NCBI GenBank assembly: GCA_948766235.1
Contig: CAQCFX010000008.1
Span: 1-39,681 of the forward strand
DNA from: an uncultured Oscillospiraceae bacterium
GTDB taxonomy: Bacteria; Bacillota; Clostridia; Oscillospirales; Oscillospiraceae
DNA: 39,681 nucleotides
Direction: 5' to 3'
Below are positions 18,678 to 25,998 of the stretch, one piece after another (position 1 is the stretch's first letter; each line of letters begins with the position of its first letter). The position numbers and the translations under genes are program-made. Below the pieces are notes generated by a model that saw only the letters and a program-made list of their open reading frames with translations, was not told the origin of the DNA and did not search any database.

Positions 18678-19439
18678 CTATGGTTTTCCGCAGTGGAGGT
18701 TGCGCCACTCCCCGGCGGACACTCCCTCCAGCTTTTTGAACACCCGTGAGAAATGGGCGGTGTCGGCATAGCCCACCCGCTCGGCCACCTCGCTGATGCG
18801 CAGGGCCGGGTCCTCCATCAGCTCCTTGGCCTGACGCACCCGCACCGAGTTGAGCAGGTCGTAAAAGGTCTGGCCCAGGTGGCGGTTGAGCAGCTTGGAC
18901 AGGTGCCACTGGCTGACATAGCAGTGGTCGGCCACGTCCTGGAGGGAGAGGCGGTCGGCGTAGTGCTCCATGATGTAGCCCTGGGCCTGACGCGCCACAA
19001 AGCTGTTGGCGGGCAGGTCGTCCGCCTCCTCCGGCCCCACGTCCGGTTCCGGCTCGGGGGGCAGGCGGTCCAGGGTCTGGGTCATGTAGGTGAGGGCCTC
19101 CTCCAGCTCATCCATTTTGGAGGGCTTGAGCAGGAACCGGGACACGCCCAGACGGATGGCCCGCTGGGCGTACTCGAAATCCCGGTAGCCGGTGAGCACG
19201 GCAATCTGCATCCGGGGGAACTCCCCCTTCAGCCCCGCCAGCATGGTCAGGCCGTCCTCGCCGGGCATTTTAATGTCGGTGAACAGGATGTGGGGGCGGC
19301 AGCGCCGGATGGCCTGGGCGCCGGAGACGGCGTCGCCGGCCGTGGCGGCCACCTGGCAGCGGTGGGCCGGCCAGTCCACCACCTGGCGCAGGCCCTCGGT
19401 GATGATGGACTCGTCGTCCACCAGCACGACCTTATACAT
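18678..19439 (-). CDS. YesN-type response regulator (receiver plus AraC HTH)
   Basis: The start at 19439 is chosen because AGGAGG lies 8 nt upstream; a GTG 9 nt earlier abuts the ribosome site. The 253-residue protein has a receiver domain (VVLVDDES, phospho-acceptor Asp55 in FTDIKMPG, Thr83, Lys105). A C-terminal AraC/XylS double helix-turn-helix follows (LSLQDVADHCYVSQWHLSKL and ISEVAERVGYADTAHFSRVF). Such regulators pair with YesM-type kinases to activate sugar-uptake genes. The cognate kinase is most likely the YesM-type protein encoded about 3.4 kb upstream. The gene follows the second permease gene after about 100 nt, which contain two parS-like sites. Confidence 0.93.
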   Translation of the reverse strand: MYKVVLVDDESIITEGLRQVVDWPAHRCQVAATAGDAVSGAQAIRRCRPHILFTDIKMPGEDGLTMLAGLKGEFPRMQIAVLTGYRDFEYAQRAIRLGVSRFLLKPSKMDELEEALTYMTQTLDRLPPEPEPDVGPEEADDLPANSFVARQAQGYIMEHYADRLSLQDVADHCYVSQWHLSKLLNRHLGQTFYDLLNSVRVRQAKELMEDPALRISEVAERVGYADTAHFSRVFKKLEGVSAGEWRNLHCGKP

Positions 19440-19502
19440 CTTCTTCACCTCCTAAAACCATCATATCAGGAAGAACCGAACCGCGCAAGAGGCGCGGGAC
19501 CG

Positions 19503-19518
19503 TGTTTCACGTGAAACA
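19503..19518. promoter_or_regulatory. parS: parS centromere site, perfect consensus
   Basis: TGTTTCACGTGAAACA is a perfect 16-bp palindrome identical to the parS consensus bound by ParB/Spo0J as I know it. In Firmicutes such sites nucleate ParB spreading and SMC loading. It lies between the second permease gene and the response-regulator gene. Function as parS is inferred from the sequence match. Confidence 0.85.
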
Positions 19519-19520
19519 TC

Positions 19521-19536
19521 CGTTTCGCGTGAAACG
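19521..19536. promoter_or_regulatory. Second, degenerate parS-like site
   Basis: CGTTTCGCGTGAAACG lies 2 nt after the perfect parS. It differs from it at three of 16 positions (1, 7 and 16) and keeps the GTGAAAC half. Its centre-to-centre distance from the first site is 18 bp. Confidence 0.6.
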
Positions 19537-19542
19537 CTTTTC

Positions 19543-20400
19543 TCATCCCTTAACCGCCCCCGCCGTCAGCCCCTTGACGATATGCTTTTGCAGCAGGACG
19601 TAGACAATCAGCACCGGCACCACAATGAGCACCACCGAGGAGGCCATCAGGCCGTAGTCCACTCCCGCCTGGGAGCTAATCTCGTTGAGCAGCAGGGTAA
19701 TGGTCTTCTCCCGGGGCACCCGGAGGAAGAAGTTCTGGGTGAACAGGTCGTTATAGCTCCACAGGAAGGAGAAGATGGCCACCGTGGCGAAGGAGGACTT
19801 GGCCGCGGGGATGATGATGTGGAAGTACACCTGGAACACATTGCAGCCGTCCACATAGGCGCTCTCCTCCAGCTCGATGGGCACCGACTCGATAAAGCCC
19901 ATGAGCACAATGATGGCAAAGCACAGGTTGCCCGCAATCTGGGGCAGAATCACGGCCAGCAGGGACAGCCAGCGGTTGCCGCTGCTGGCGATGCCCCAGG
20001 CGGCCTCCATGCGGAACACCGGGATGATGGTGGAGAACACGGGGAACATCATGCCCGCCATGATAAGGCTGTAGCAGGCGCCCCGCAGCTTGAATTTGAA
20101 GCGCACCAGCCCGTAGGCGGCCAGCCCCGCGATAATCACCACCGCGATGGTGACGGCGATGGAGACAATCAGGCTGTTGAGGTAGGCGTTGGCGAAGTCA
20201 AAGCGCTCCATGGCCTTGGCGTAGTTATCCGTGGTCAGGCCGCTGCCCGGCAGAGGGATGGAGAAGGAGTCCTTGCGGATAAGCCCCTTCTCCCGGAAGG
20301 AGTTGAGGATAACCCAGACAAAGGGATACAAAGTGGTGAGGGCCCAGAAGGTGAGCACTACATAGGTACATACCTTGGTAGGCGTTATTTTTTTCCGCAT
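19543..20400 (-). CDS. Sugar ABC transporter permease, MalG/UgpE type (CUT1)
   Basis: The 285-residue membrane protein has about six hydrophobic segments, beginning with one near residues 12-34. It has the EAA loop LEESAYVDGCNVFQVYFHII, which docks on the transport ATPase. It ends in the basic ITAGAVKG-like tail typical of MalG-type subunits (KGLTAGAVKG). It forms the inner-membrane channel of a carbohydrate importer together with the permease encoded 12 nt upstream. AAGGAGG precedes the ATG. No ATPase gene is in the locus. Confidence 0.93.
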   Translation of the reverse strand: MRKKITPTKVCTYVVLTFWALTTLYPFVWVILNSFREKGLIRKDSFSIPLPGSGLTTDNYAKAMERFDFANAYLNSLIVSIAVTIAVVIIAGLAAYGLVRFKFKLRGACYSLIMAGMMFPVFSTIIPVFRMEAAWGIASSGNRWLSLLAVILPQIAGNLCFAIIVLMGFIESVPIELEESAYVDGCNVFQVYFHIIIPAAKSSFATVAIFSFLWSYNDLFTQNFFLRVPREKTITLLLNEISSQAGVDYGLMASSVVLIVVPVLIVYVLLQKHIVKGLTAGAVKG

Positions 20401-20412
20401 AACGCTCCCTCC

Positions 20413-21300
20413 TTAAATGTCGTTGCGGGGCTTGAACACCCGGTTGGCCACATTGGAGAGCACCACGCCCAGCACCACAATTAAAATGGCGATGGTGGAG
20501 CCGTAGTCCACATTGCCCCGGTTGAAGGTCTGGTCGTACATATAGGTGCCGGTGAGCCAGCCCTGGTCCTGGGGCATTCCCGCGCCGAACATCACCCAGG
20601 GCAGATCGAACACCTTCAGCGCGCCGGTGATGGCCAGCACCAGGCAGGTGCACAGCACATTGCGCAGCAGGGGCAGGGTGATGTGCCGCACCCGCTTCAG
20701 CCCCGTGCAGCCGTCCAGGGCGGCGGCTTCGTACAGGTCGGCGGGGATGTTGTTCAGCCCCGTCACCAAAATCACAAAGTAGAAGCCCACGTACTGCCAC
20801 ATCACCGGGGCCAGCATGGTGAAGCGGAAGTGGCCGGAATCCTTCCAGTCAACATTTTCCGAGATAATCCCCAGGGCCTGGAGCAGCTGGTTGACCATGC
20901 CGCCGTTGTAGAGGAAGATAAGGTTGAACATGAGGCCCAGGGCGGTGGCGGAGATAACGATGGGGAAGAAGTACAGCGTGCGGAACAGCTGCGCCCCCAC
21001 CTTGATGGAGTCCACCAAAAGGGCCAGCACCAGGGCGATGCCCACCTGGAACACCACGGTGCACACGGTGAGAATCACCGTGTTGACCATGGCTGTGCGC
21101 AGCTTGGGGTCGGTGAACAGAGTGGCATAGTTGGCCCACCAGGGGTCGTTAAGCCCCTTGGAGGGGGAGCCCAGGCCGGTGATGTCGGAGAAGCTGTTCA
21201 GAATGTTCTGGATAAAGGGGTAGTACAAAAACAGGACCAGAAATACAAAGGCGGGCAGCAAAAACACAATCAGCGGCCCCTTTTTGCGGTACAGCGACAT
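20413..21300 (-). CDS. Sugar ABC transporter permease, MalF/UgpA type (CUT1)
   Basis: The start at 21300 (MSLYRKKG) is chosen because GAGGAG lies 11 nt upstream; a GTG at 21312 overlaps that ribosome site. The 295-residue protein has a hydrophobic first segment (LIVFLLPAFVFLVLFLYYP) and several further membrane spans. Its EAA loop is YEAAALDGCTGLKRVRHITL. It is the partner of the MalG-type permease directly downstream and of the binding lipoprotein upstream. A hairpin with a T-run lies between it and the binding-protein gene, probably setting a higher dose of the binding protein. Confidence 0.93.
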   Translation of the reverse strand: MSLYRKKGPLIVFLLPAFVFLVLFLYYPFIQNILNSFSDITGLGSPSKGLNDPWWANYATLFTDPKLRTAMVNTVILTVCTVVFQVGIALVLALLVDSIKVGAQLFRTLYFFPIVISATALGLMFNLIFLYNGGMVNQLLQALGIISENVDWKDSGHFRFTMLAPVMWQYVGFYFVILVTGLNNIPADLYEAAALDGCTGLKRVRHITLPLLRNVLCTCLVLAITGALKVFDLPWVMFGAGMPQDQGWLTGTYMYDQTFNRGNVDYGSTIAILIVVLGVVLSNVANRVFKPRNDI

Positions 21301-21331
21301 GGATGCGCTCACTCCTCTCTGTGATTTTGAG

Positions 21332-21363
21332 AAAAGGCCCCGCCCACCGGGCGGGGCCTTTTT
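21332..21363 (-). terminator. Intra-operon hairpin between binding-protein and permease genes
   Basis: AAAAGGCCCCGCCC and GGGCGGGGCCTTTTT form a strong stem with an ACC loop. On the minus strand TTTTCTC follows. It lies inside the operon, so it probably acts as a partial terminator or an mRNA-stabilising end. Confidence 0.75.
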
Positions 21364-21372
21364 AGAAACAGG

Positions 21373-22680
21373 TCAGTTGAGGGCGATGGCGGAGTTGACC
21401 GCGTCCTCGGGGGACATGGCGCCGGTGACCACGTTCTGCACGTTGGCGAACAGGTCGGTCTTGGCTTCGCTGCTGATGGTGTCCTGCACGGCGCCCACCA
21501 CGCCGGTGATTTCGGCGTTGGCCTTGGCGGCGGCCTGCTGAAGGGGATTCAGGCCGGCGGGGGACGCGCCGTTCTTCAGGGCGGTGACTTCGGTGGTGAC
21601 GAAGGTGGACATCACCTCGTCAGAGGTCATGTGCTCCACAAACTTCACGGCGGCTTCCCGCTTGGCGGGGTCGTCCCAGGCCTTCTTGGTGATGAAGTAG
21701 CCCATGGAGATGCCGCCGATGGCCTCGCTGGCCTTGCGCTCGCCCTTGGCGGGGACGTAAGAGATGGCGAAGTTCTCCAGGTTCTCGGGGTAGTTGTCCA
21801 CAAAGTGGGTCACCTTCCAGGAGCCGTCAATGAGGAAGGCGGCCTCGCCGTCGCCAAAAATCTGGACGGTTTCCGCGTCGGTGGCGGTGAGGGTGTTGGC
21901 GGGGAAGAAGCCCTTCTCGTACAAGTCCTTGATGTCGTTCAGGGCGGCGCACCACTTCTGGCCCGCGGCGTCGTCGGCGGAGGCGGGGATGTCCAGCTGG
22001 TTGGCCAGGGTGCCGTTGTTCATGACGCAGAACTCAAACCAGTAGTGGGGCACCTCAAACAGAGAGCAGGCGATGGGGGTGTAGCCCTTGTCCTTGATGG
22101 CCTGGCAGTCCTTCAGGAATTGGTCCCAGGTGTAGTCCGGGCCGGGGACGGAGATGCCGCAGTCGGAGAGCACCTTGGTGTTGACAAACATATTCTCCCA
22201 GAAGCCGGAGGAGGGGATGGCGTAGTTCTTGCCGTCGGAGGCCACAGCCAGCATGGAGTCGCGCATATTGGAGCCGTAGTCGGGATACTCCGCCCGGACG
22301 GTGGCCACGTCCACCACCTTGCCGGCCTGGATAAAGGGCTCGGCGTCGGCGTTGGTAAAGAAGAACAGCACGTCGGGCTCAGTGCCGGTCTCAAAGTCGG
22401 TGAGCACCTTGGCCTTCCACTCCTCGTTGGAGGAGGCGGAGGCGTCCAGCACCTTGTTGCCGGTGGCTTCTTCATAGGATTTCACAGCGGCCTCATACTG
22501 CTTGCGGTTGCCGTCGTCGCCGCCGTAGGACGTGACCACGTTCAGCTCCACCGAGGAACCGCCTTGGTTTCCTCCGTTGCCGGAGTTAGGGTTGTCGTTG
22601 CTTTTGCTGCCGCAGCCGGCCAGCAGGCCCAGCAGAAGGGCGGCGCTGAGTGCGATGGCAAGAAGTCTGTTCTTTTTCAT
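21373..22680 (-). CDS. Sugar-binding lipoprotein of an ABC importer (SBP family 1)
   Basis: The 435-residue protein starts with a lipoprotein signal ending in LLAGC (lipid-anchored Cys23), then a Ser/Asn/Gly-rich spacer. The body is a family 1 extracellular solute-binding protein (VTSYGGDDGNRKQYEAAVKS, DVLFFFTNADAEPFIQAG, GDGEAAFLIDGSWKV, IGGISMGYFITKKAWDD). It captures a carbohydrate outside the cell and delivers it to the two permeases encoded downstream. The enzymes of the locus suggest N,N'-diacetylchitobiose or a related GlcNAc disaccharide as ligand, which is inference. GGGAGG precedes the ATG. It has its own promoter. Confidence 0.93.
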   Translation of the reverse strand: MKKNRLLAIALSAALLLGLLAGCGSKSNDNPNSGNGGNQGGSSVELNVVTSYGGDDGNRKQYEAAVKSYEEATGNKVLDASASSNEEWKAKVLTDFETGTEPDVLFFFTNADAEPFIQAGKVVDVATVRAEYPDYGSNMRDSMLAVASDGKNYAIPSSGFWENMFVNTKVLSDCGISVPGPDYTWDQFLKDCQAIKDKGYTPIACSLFEVPHYWFEFCVMNNGTLANQLDIPASADDAAGQKWCAALNDIKDLYEKGFFPANTLTATDAETVQIFGDGEAAFLIDGSWKVTHFVDNYPENLENFAISYVPAKGERKASEAIGGISMGYFITKKAWDDPAKREAAVKFVEHMTSDEVMSTFVTTEVTALKNGASPAGLNPLQQAAAKANAEITGVVGAVQDTISSEAKTDLFANVQNVVTGAMSPEDAVNSAIALN

Positions 22681-22734
22681 GGTGTAACCTCCCTAATTAA
22701 TAGTTGATTTCTCGCTTTTCTTTTGTGCAATATC

Positions 22735-22762
22735 ATCATACACCATTTGAGAAAAAGAACAA
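22735..22762 (-). promoter_or_regulatory. Promoter of the ABC importer operon
   Basis: On the minus strand TTGTTC (22762-22757) and TATGAT (22740-22735) are separated by 16 nt. The -35 is weak, as expected for an activated promoter. Confidence 0.65.
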
Positions 22763-22770
22763 ATAACCAA

Positions 22771-22779
22771 AATTGCCAT
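22771..22779. promoter_or_regulatory. Candidate regulator half-site AATTGCCAT
   Basis: AATTGCCAT lies 8 nt upstream of the -35 of the importer promoter. Its complement ATGGCAATT occurs at the chbP promoter inside a palindrome (28470-28486). It may be a binding site for the YesN-type regulator. Confidence 0.4.
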
Positions 22780-22805
22780 TTATTGTCCGTCCTTGCTGGG
22801 TAAAA

Positions 22806-24536
22806 TCACAACGCTGTACAAGCTCCGCCGTCCTCCTGCCGCCTGTGCTGCGCGGCAATGGTGAGCCGGGCGGTTACCCGGCTGCCCTCCCCCCGGAAGA
22901 TGGCCAGGCCGCAGTCCGGGCCGTAGAGGATGCGCAGGCGCAGGTTCACATTGGCGATGCCGATGTTGCCCGACGGCTCCGCCGCCATGTCGTAGTCGGG
23001 GGAGAGCAGGCGGGCGATGTGGGCCTCGTCCTGGGGGGACAGCCCGCCGTCGTTGTCAATCTCCAGAATCAGAAGGTCGCCGTCCAGAGAGCCCCGCAGC
23101 GCCACCCGGCCCTGCCCTCCCTGACCGATGCCGTGCTCCACCGCGTTTTCAATCACCGGCTGGAGAATCAGCCGGGGCACCATGCAGTCCATCAGCTCGT
23201 CGGGCAGGTCGATGTCCACGGTGAGGCGCTTGCCGAAGCGCTGGCTGATAATGTAGAGGTAGGCGTTGACGTAGGTCATCTCCTCCGCCAGGCGCACTTC
23301 GGGCCGGCCCTTGCGGTCCAGGGCGGCGTCCAGCACGGTAGAGAGGGCCTCAATCATTTTGGAGGCCTTTGCGTCTCCGCTCATCCGGGCCTGCCAGTTG
23401 ATGCTCTCCAGGGTGTTGTTGAGAAAGTGGGGGTTGATGTGGGCCTGAAGGGCCTTGATTTGGGCGTCCTTCCGGGCCAGCTCCTCCTGGTAGAGGCAGT
23501 CGAACTGGCGGCGCAGCTGGCCGGACATATGGTTGAAGGAGTCCACTAAGTATTGAAATTCCCGGCTGCCTGTCTGGCAGTCCACCTGGCAGCCCAGATT
23601 TCCCTCCTGGATGCGGGCGGCTCCCTCCAGCAGCTTGTCGATGGGCCGGGACACCCGCCGGCGGAAAAACCGAAAGGTGAGCAGCAGCAGCAGCAGCAGC
23701 GACAGCGCCATGGCGGGCAGCAGCCAGCGGTAGCCCAATAGGCCGGACAGCAGCGTGTCATAGTCCAGCGCGGCCCAGCCCCGGAGGGTAAAGTCCCGCT
23801 GGGCCACGGTGCACTCCAGCACCCCCCTGCCCGGGGCGGGGGGCGCGTCCCCCTTGACGGTGAGCAGGGTGTCGTCCCCCAGCTCCACCGCCACCGACGA
23901 CGCCCAGGGCAGCAGGGACAAATCCTCAAAAAAGTAAGGCAGGTCCAGCGCCAGGGCCAGCACGCCGATGGGCCGGTACTCGGAATCCATCAGGTTGCGC
24001 ACCAGGTATACCTCGCCGTCCCGCTCCAGAAAGCCCACGGCGGTGTCCAAATGCTGGGCCAGCTCCAGCACGGCGGGCAGGTCCCCCCGCCAGCGCTCCC
24101 GCACCTGGCGGCTGGTGAGCAGGCCGGAGCTGCCGCTGACTACGGTGATGGCCATCTCCTCCGGGTTTTGGGCAAAGCAGAACACCCCGTAGCGAAAGCG
24201 GCTGTCCGACTGGTACAGGCGGCCGAACAGAGCCGAGCAGCGGCGGTACAGCTGGGCGTAGTTCTCGTTTTGCAGGTAGGCGCTCCAGGCATCCCGCAGC
24301 TCGGGGTCGTAGGAGGACAGCCGGGAGGCCTCCACCGCGGTGGTCACCCGGTCGCCCCCCATCTGGAGGTTGAGCTGAAGCTGCTCCGCCATGGCCTGCT
24401 CGGTCTGCCGCCCCACGCCGGTGATTAGGTACCAGCCCATCACCGTGGCGGCAATCATCATGGGCAGCAGCCAGCACAGCAGGATAATCAGGGACATCTG
24501 CCGGTGCAGGGAGGTTGTCTTCACCTGTGCGTCCAT
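22806..24536 (-). CDS. YesM-type sensor histidine kinase
   Basis: The 576-residue membrane kinase has TM1 at about residues 15-38, an extracellular sensor region of about 230 residues, and TM2 at about 271-290. A HAMP domain and a His_kinase block follow, with the phospho-acceptor His370 in HINPHFLNN. The C-terminal ATPase has the N box NAVEHGIG and the glycine loops IDNDGG and GNIGIANVNLRLR. HPK7/YesM kinases sense extracellular carbohydrates, often with the binding protein, and phosphorylate YesN-type regulators. It is encoded 28 nt after the phosphohexomutase gene, so it belongs to the chbP operon. The partner is most likely the AraC-type regulator at 18678-19439. Confidence 0.94.
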   Translation of the reverse strand: MDAQVKTTSLHRQMSLIILLCWLLPMMIAATVMGWYLITGVGRQTEQAMAEQLQLNLQMGGDRVTTAVEASRLSSYDPELRDAWSAYLQNENYAQLYRRCSALFGRLYQSDSRFRYGVFCFAQNPEEMAITVVSGSSGLLTSRQVRERWRGDLPAVLELAQHLDTAVGFLERDGEVYLVRNLMDSEYRPIGVLALALDLPYFFEDLSLLPWASSVAVELGDDTLLTVKGDAPPAPGRGVLECTVAQRDFTLRGWAALDYDTLLSGLLGYRWLLPAMALSLLLLLLLTFRFFRRRVSRPIDKLLEGAARIQEGNLGCQVDCQTGSREFQYLVDSFNHMSGQLRRQFDCLYQEELARKDAQIKALQAHINPHFLNNTLESINWQARMSGDAKASKMIEALSTVLDAALDRKGRPEVRLAEEMTYVNAYLYIISQRFGKRLTVDIDLPDELMDCMVPRLILQPVIENAVEHGIGQGGQGRVALRGSLDGDLLILEIDNDGGLSPQDEAHIARLLSPDYDMAAEPSGNIGIANVNLRLRILYGPDCGLAIFRGEGSRVTARLTIAAQHRRQEDGGACTAL

Positions 24537-24564
24537 GGGATACCGCCCCCTTGAAAGCAGTGTG

Positions 24565-25998
24565 TTATTCCGCGTTTCGGTCCGTCAGGCCCAAAAACGC
24601 CTCCATCCGCGCGGCGATGTCCGCCGCGCGCTGCGCGCTGTCCATCTCGCAGAATACCCGCAGCAGCGGCTCGGTGCCGGAGAAGCGGCTGACCACCCAG
24701 CCGCCGTCCCGGAAGTAGACCTTGCAGCCGTCGGCATAGCTCACTTTCTCAATCTCCACGCCGAAGTCGGGCAGCAGCTTGTCCTCCATGAGCAGCTGGT
24801 TGATGCGCTCCTTCTCCTCCTGGGAGAAACGGTAGCCCCGCTCCACCATCTCATAGGAGCCGCAGCGCGCCACAATCTCCGCGTACAGCTCGGACAGGCT
24901 GCGCCCGGTGGTGGCCAGCATCTCCACCAGCAGGGAGGCGGCGTAGATGCCGTCCTTGCCCTGGATGTGCCCCCGGACGGTGAGGCCGCCGGAGCTCTCT
25001 CCGCCGATGACGGCGCCGGTCTGGGTCATTTTGCCGGACACGTGCTTGAAGCCCACGGGCACTTCATAGCAGGTCTCGCCGAACTCCGCGGCGATGGCGT
25101 CCAGCAGGTGGGTGGTGGCGATATTGCGCACCGCCGCCCCGTGCCAGCCCTTGTAGCGCAGCAGGTAGTAGTACAGCAGCACCAGAATTTTATTTGGGTG
25201 GAGGAACTCGCCCCGGTCGTCGATGACGCCCAGGCGGTCGGCGTCGCCGTCGGTGGCGATGCCGATGTCGCAGCCGTTCTCCACCACGAAGGATTGCAGG
25301 CCGATGAGGGTTTTGCTGTTGGGGGCGGGGAGCCGGCCGCCGAACAGGGCGTCCCGCCGCTCGTGAATCACGTCCACGTCGCACCGGGCGGTGATGAGAA
25401 TGGTGCTCAGCGCGGTTTTGGACACGCCGTACATGGGGTCCAGCACCACCTTCAGCCCACGGGCGCGGATGGCGTCCATGTTCACCGCGCGAATCACCGA
25501 GTCGATATAGGCGTTCATGGGGTCGATAACCTGAATCTGCCCGGTGCGCAGCCCCTGCTCATAGGGGACCAGGGGAATTTCCCCCTCGGGCAGGGCGGCG
25601 ATATATTCCTCGATGCTGCCGGTGACGGTCTCGTCCGCGTCCCGCCCTCCCTGGGTGAATACCTTCACGCCGTTGTAGAGCGCGGGGTTGTGGCTGGCCG
25701 TCACCGCGATGCCGTAGGGCAGCTCGTAATAGCCCACGGCGAACATGATAAGGGGGGTGGGAGCCTCCCGCTCCACCACCATGCAGTGCACGCCCGCCCC
25801 GGCCATCACCTCGGCGGCCCAATGGGCGGCCTCCCGGGAGAGGAAGCGCCGGTCGTACCCCACCAGGAAGCCCCGCCGGGCCACCCCCTCGTCCTTCATT
25901 TTCTGGGCCAGCGCACAGGTGAGCCGCTGGACGTTGGCGCGGGTAAAGCCGTCGCCGATGACGGCCCGCCAGCCGCCGGTTCCAAAGGTAATGCTCAT
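24565..25998 (-). CDS. Alpha-D-phosphohexomutase (phosphoglucomutase/phosphomannomutase family)
   Basis: The 477-residue enzyme has the phosphoserine loop VTASHNP (Ser102), the metal loop ATDGDADRLG (Asp250, Asp252, Asp254) and the sugar loop GGESSGG. A C-terminal phosphate-binding RFSGTEP follows. Family members move phosphate between C1 and C6 of hexoses. Because the gene overlaps the GH94 phosphorylase gene by 4 nt (ATGA), the likely job here is conversion of the phosphorolysis product GlcNAc-1-P to GlcNAc-6-P. Glucose-1-P is the alternative. The loop GESSGG does not settle the specificity. AAGGAG lies 9 nt before the ATG, inside the upstream gene. Confidence 0.92.
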   Translation of the reverse strand: MSITFGTGGWRAVIGDGFTRANVQRLTCALAQKMKDEGVARRGFLVGYDRRFLSREAAHWAAEVMAGAGVHCMVVEREAPTPLIMFAVGYYELPYGIAVTASHNPALYNGVKVFTQGGRDADETVTGSIEEYIAALPEGEIPLVPYEQGLRTGQIQVIDPMNAYIDSVIRAVNMDAIRARGLKVVLDPMYGVSKTALSTILITARCDVDVIHERRDALFGGRLPAPNSKTLIGLQSFVVENGCDIGIATDGDADRLGVIDDRGEFLHPNKILVLLYYYLLRYKGWHGAAVRNIATTHLLDAIAAEFGETCYEVPVGFKHVSGKMTQTGAVIGGESSGGLTVRGHIQGKDGIYAASLLVEMLATTGRSLSELYAEIVARCGSYEMVERGYRFSQEEKERINQLLMEDKLLPDFGVEIEKVSYADGCKVYFRDGGWVVSRFSGTEPLLRVFCEMDSAQRAADIAARMEAFLGLTDRNAE

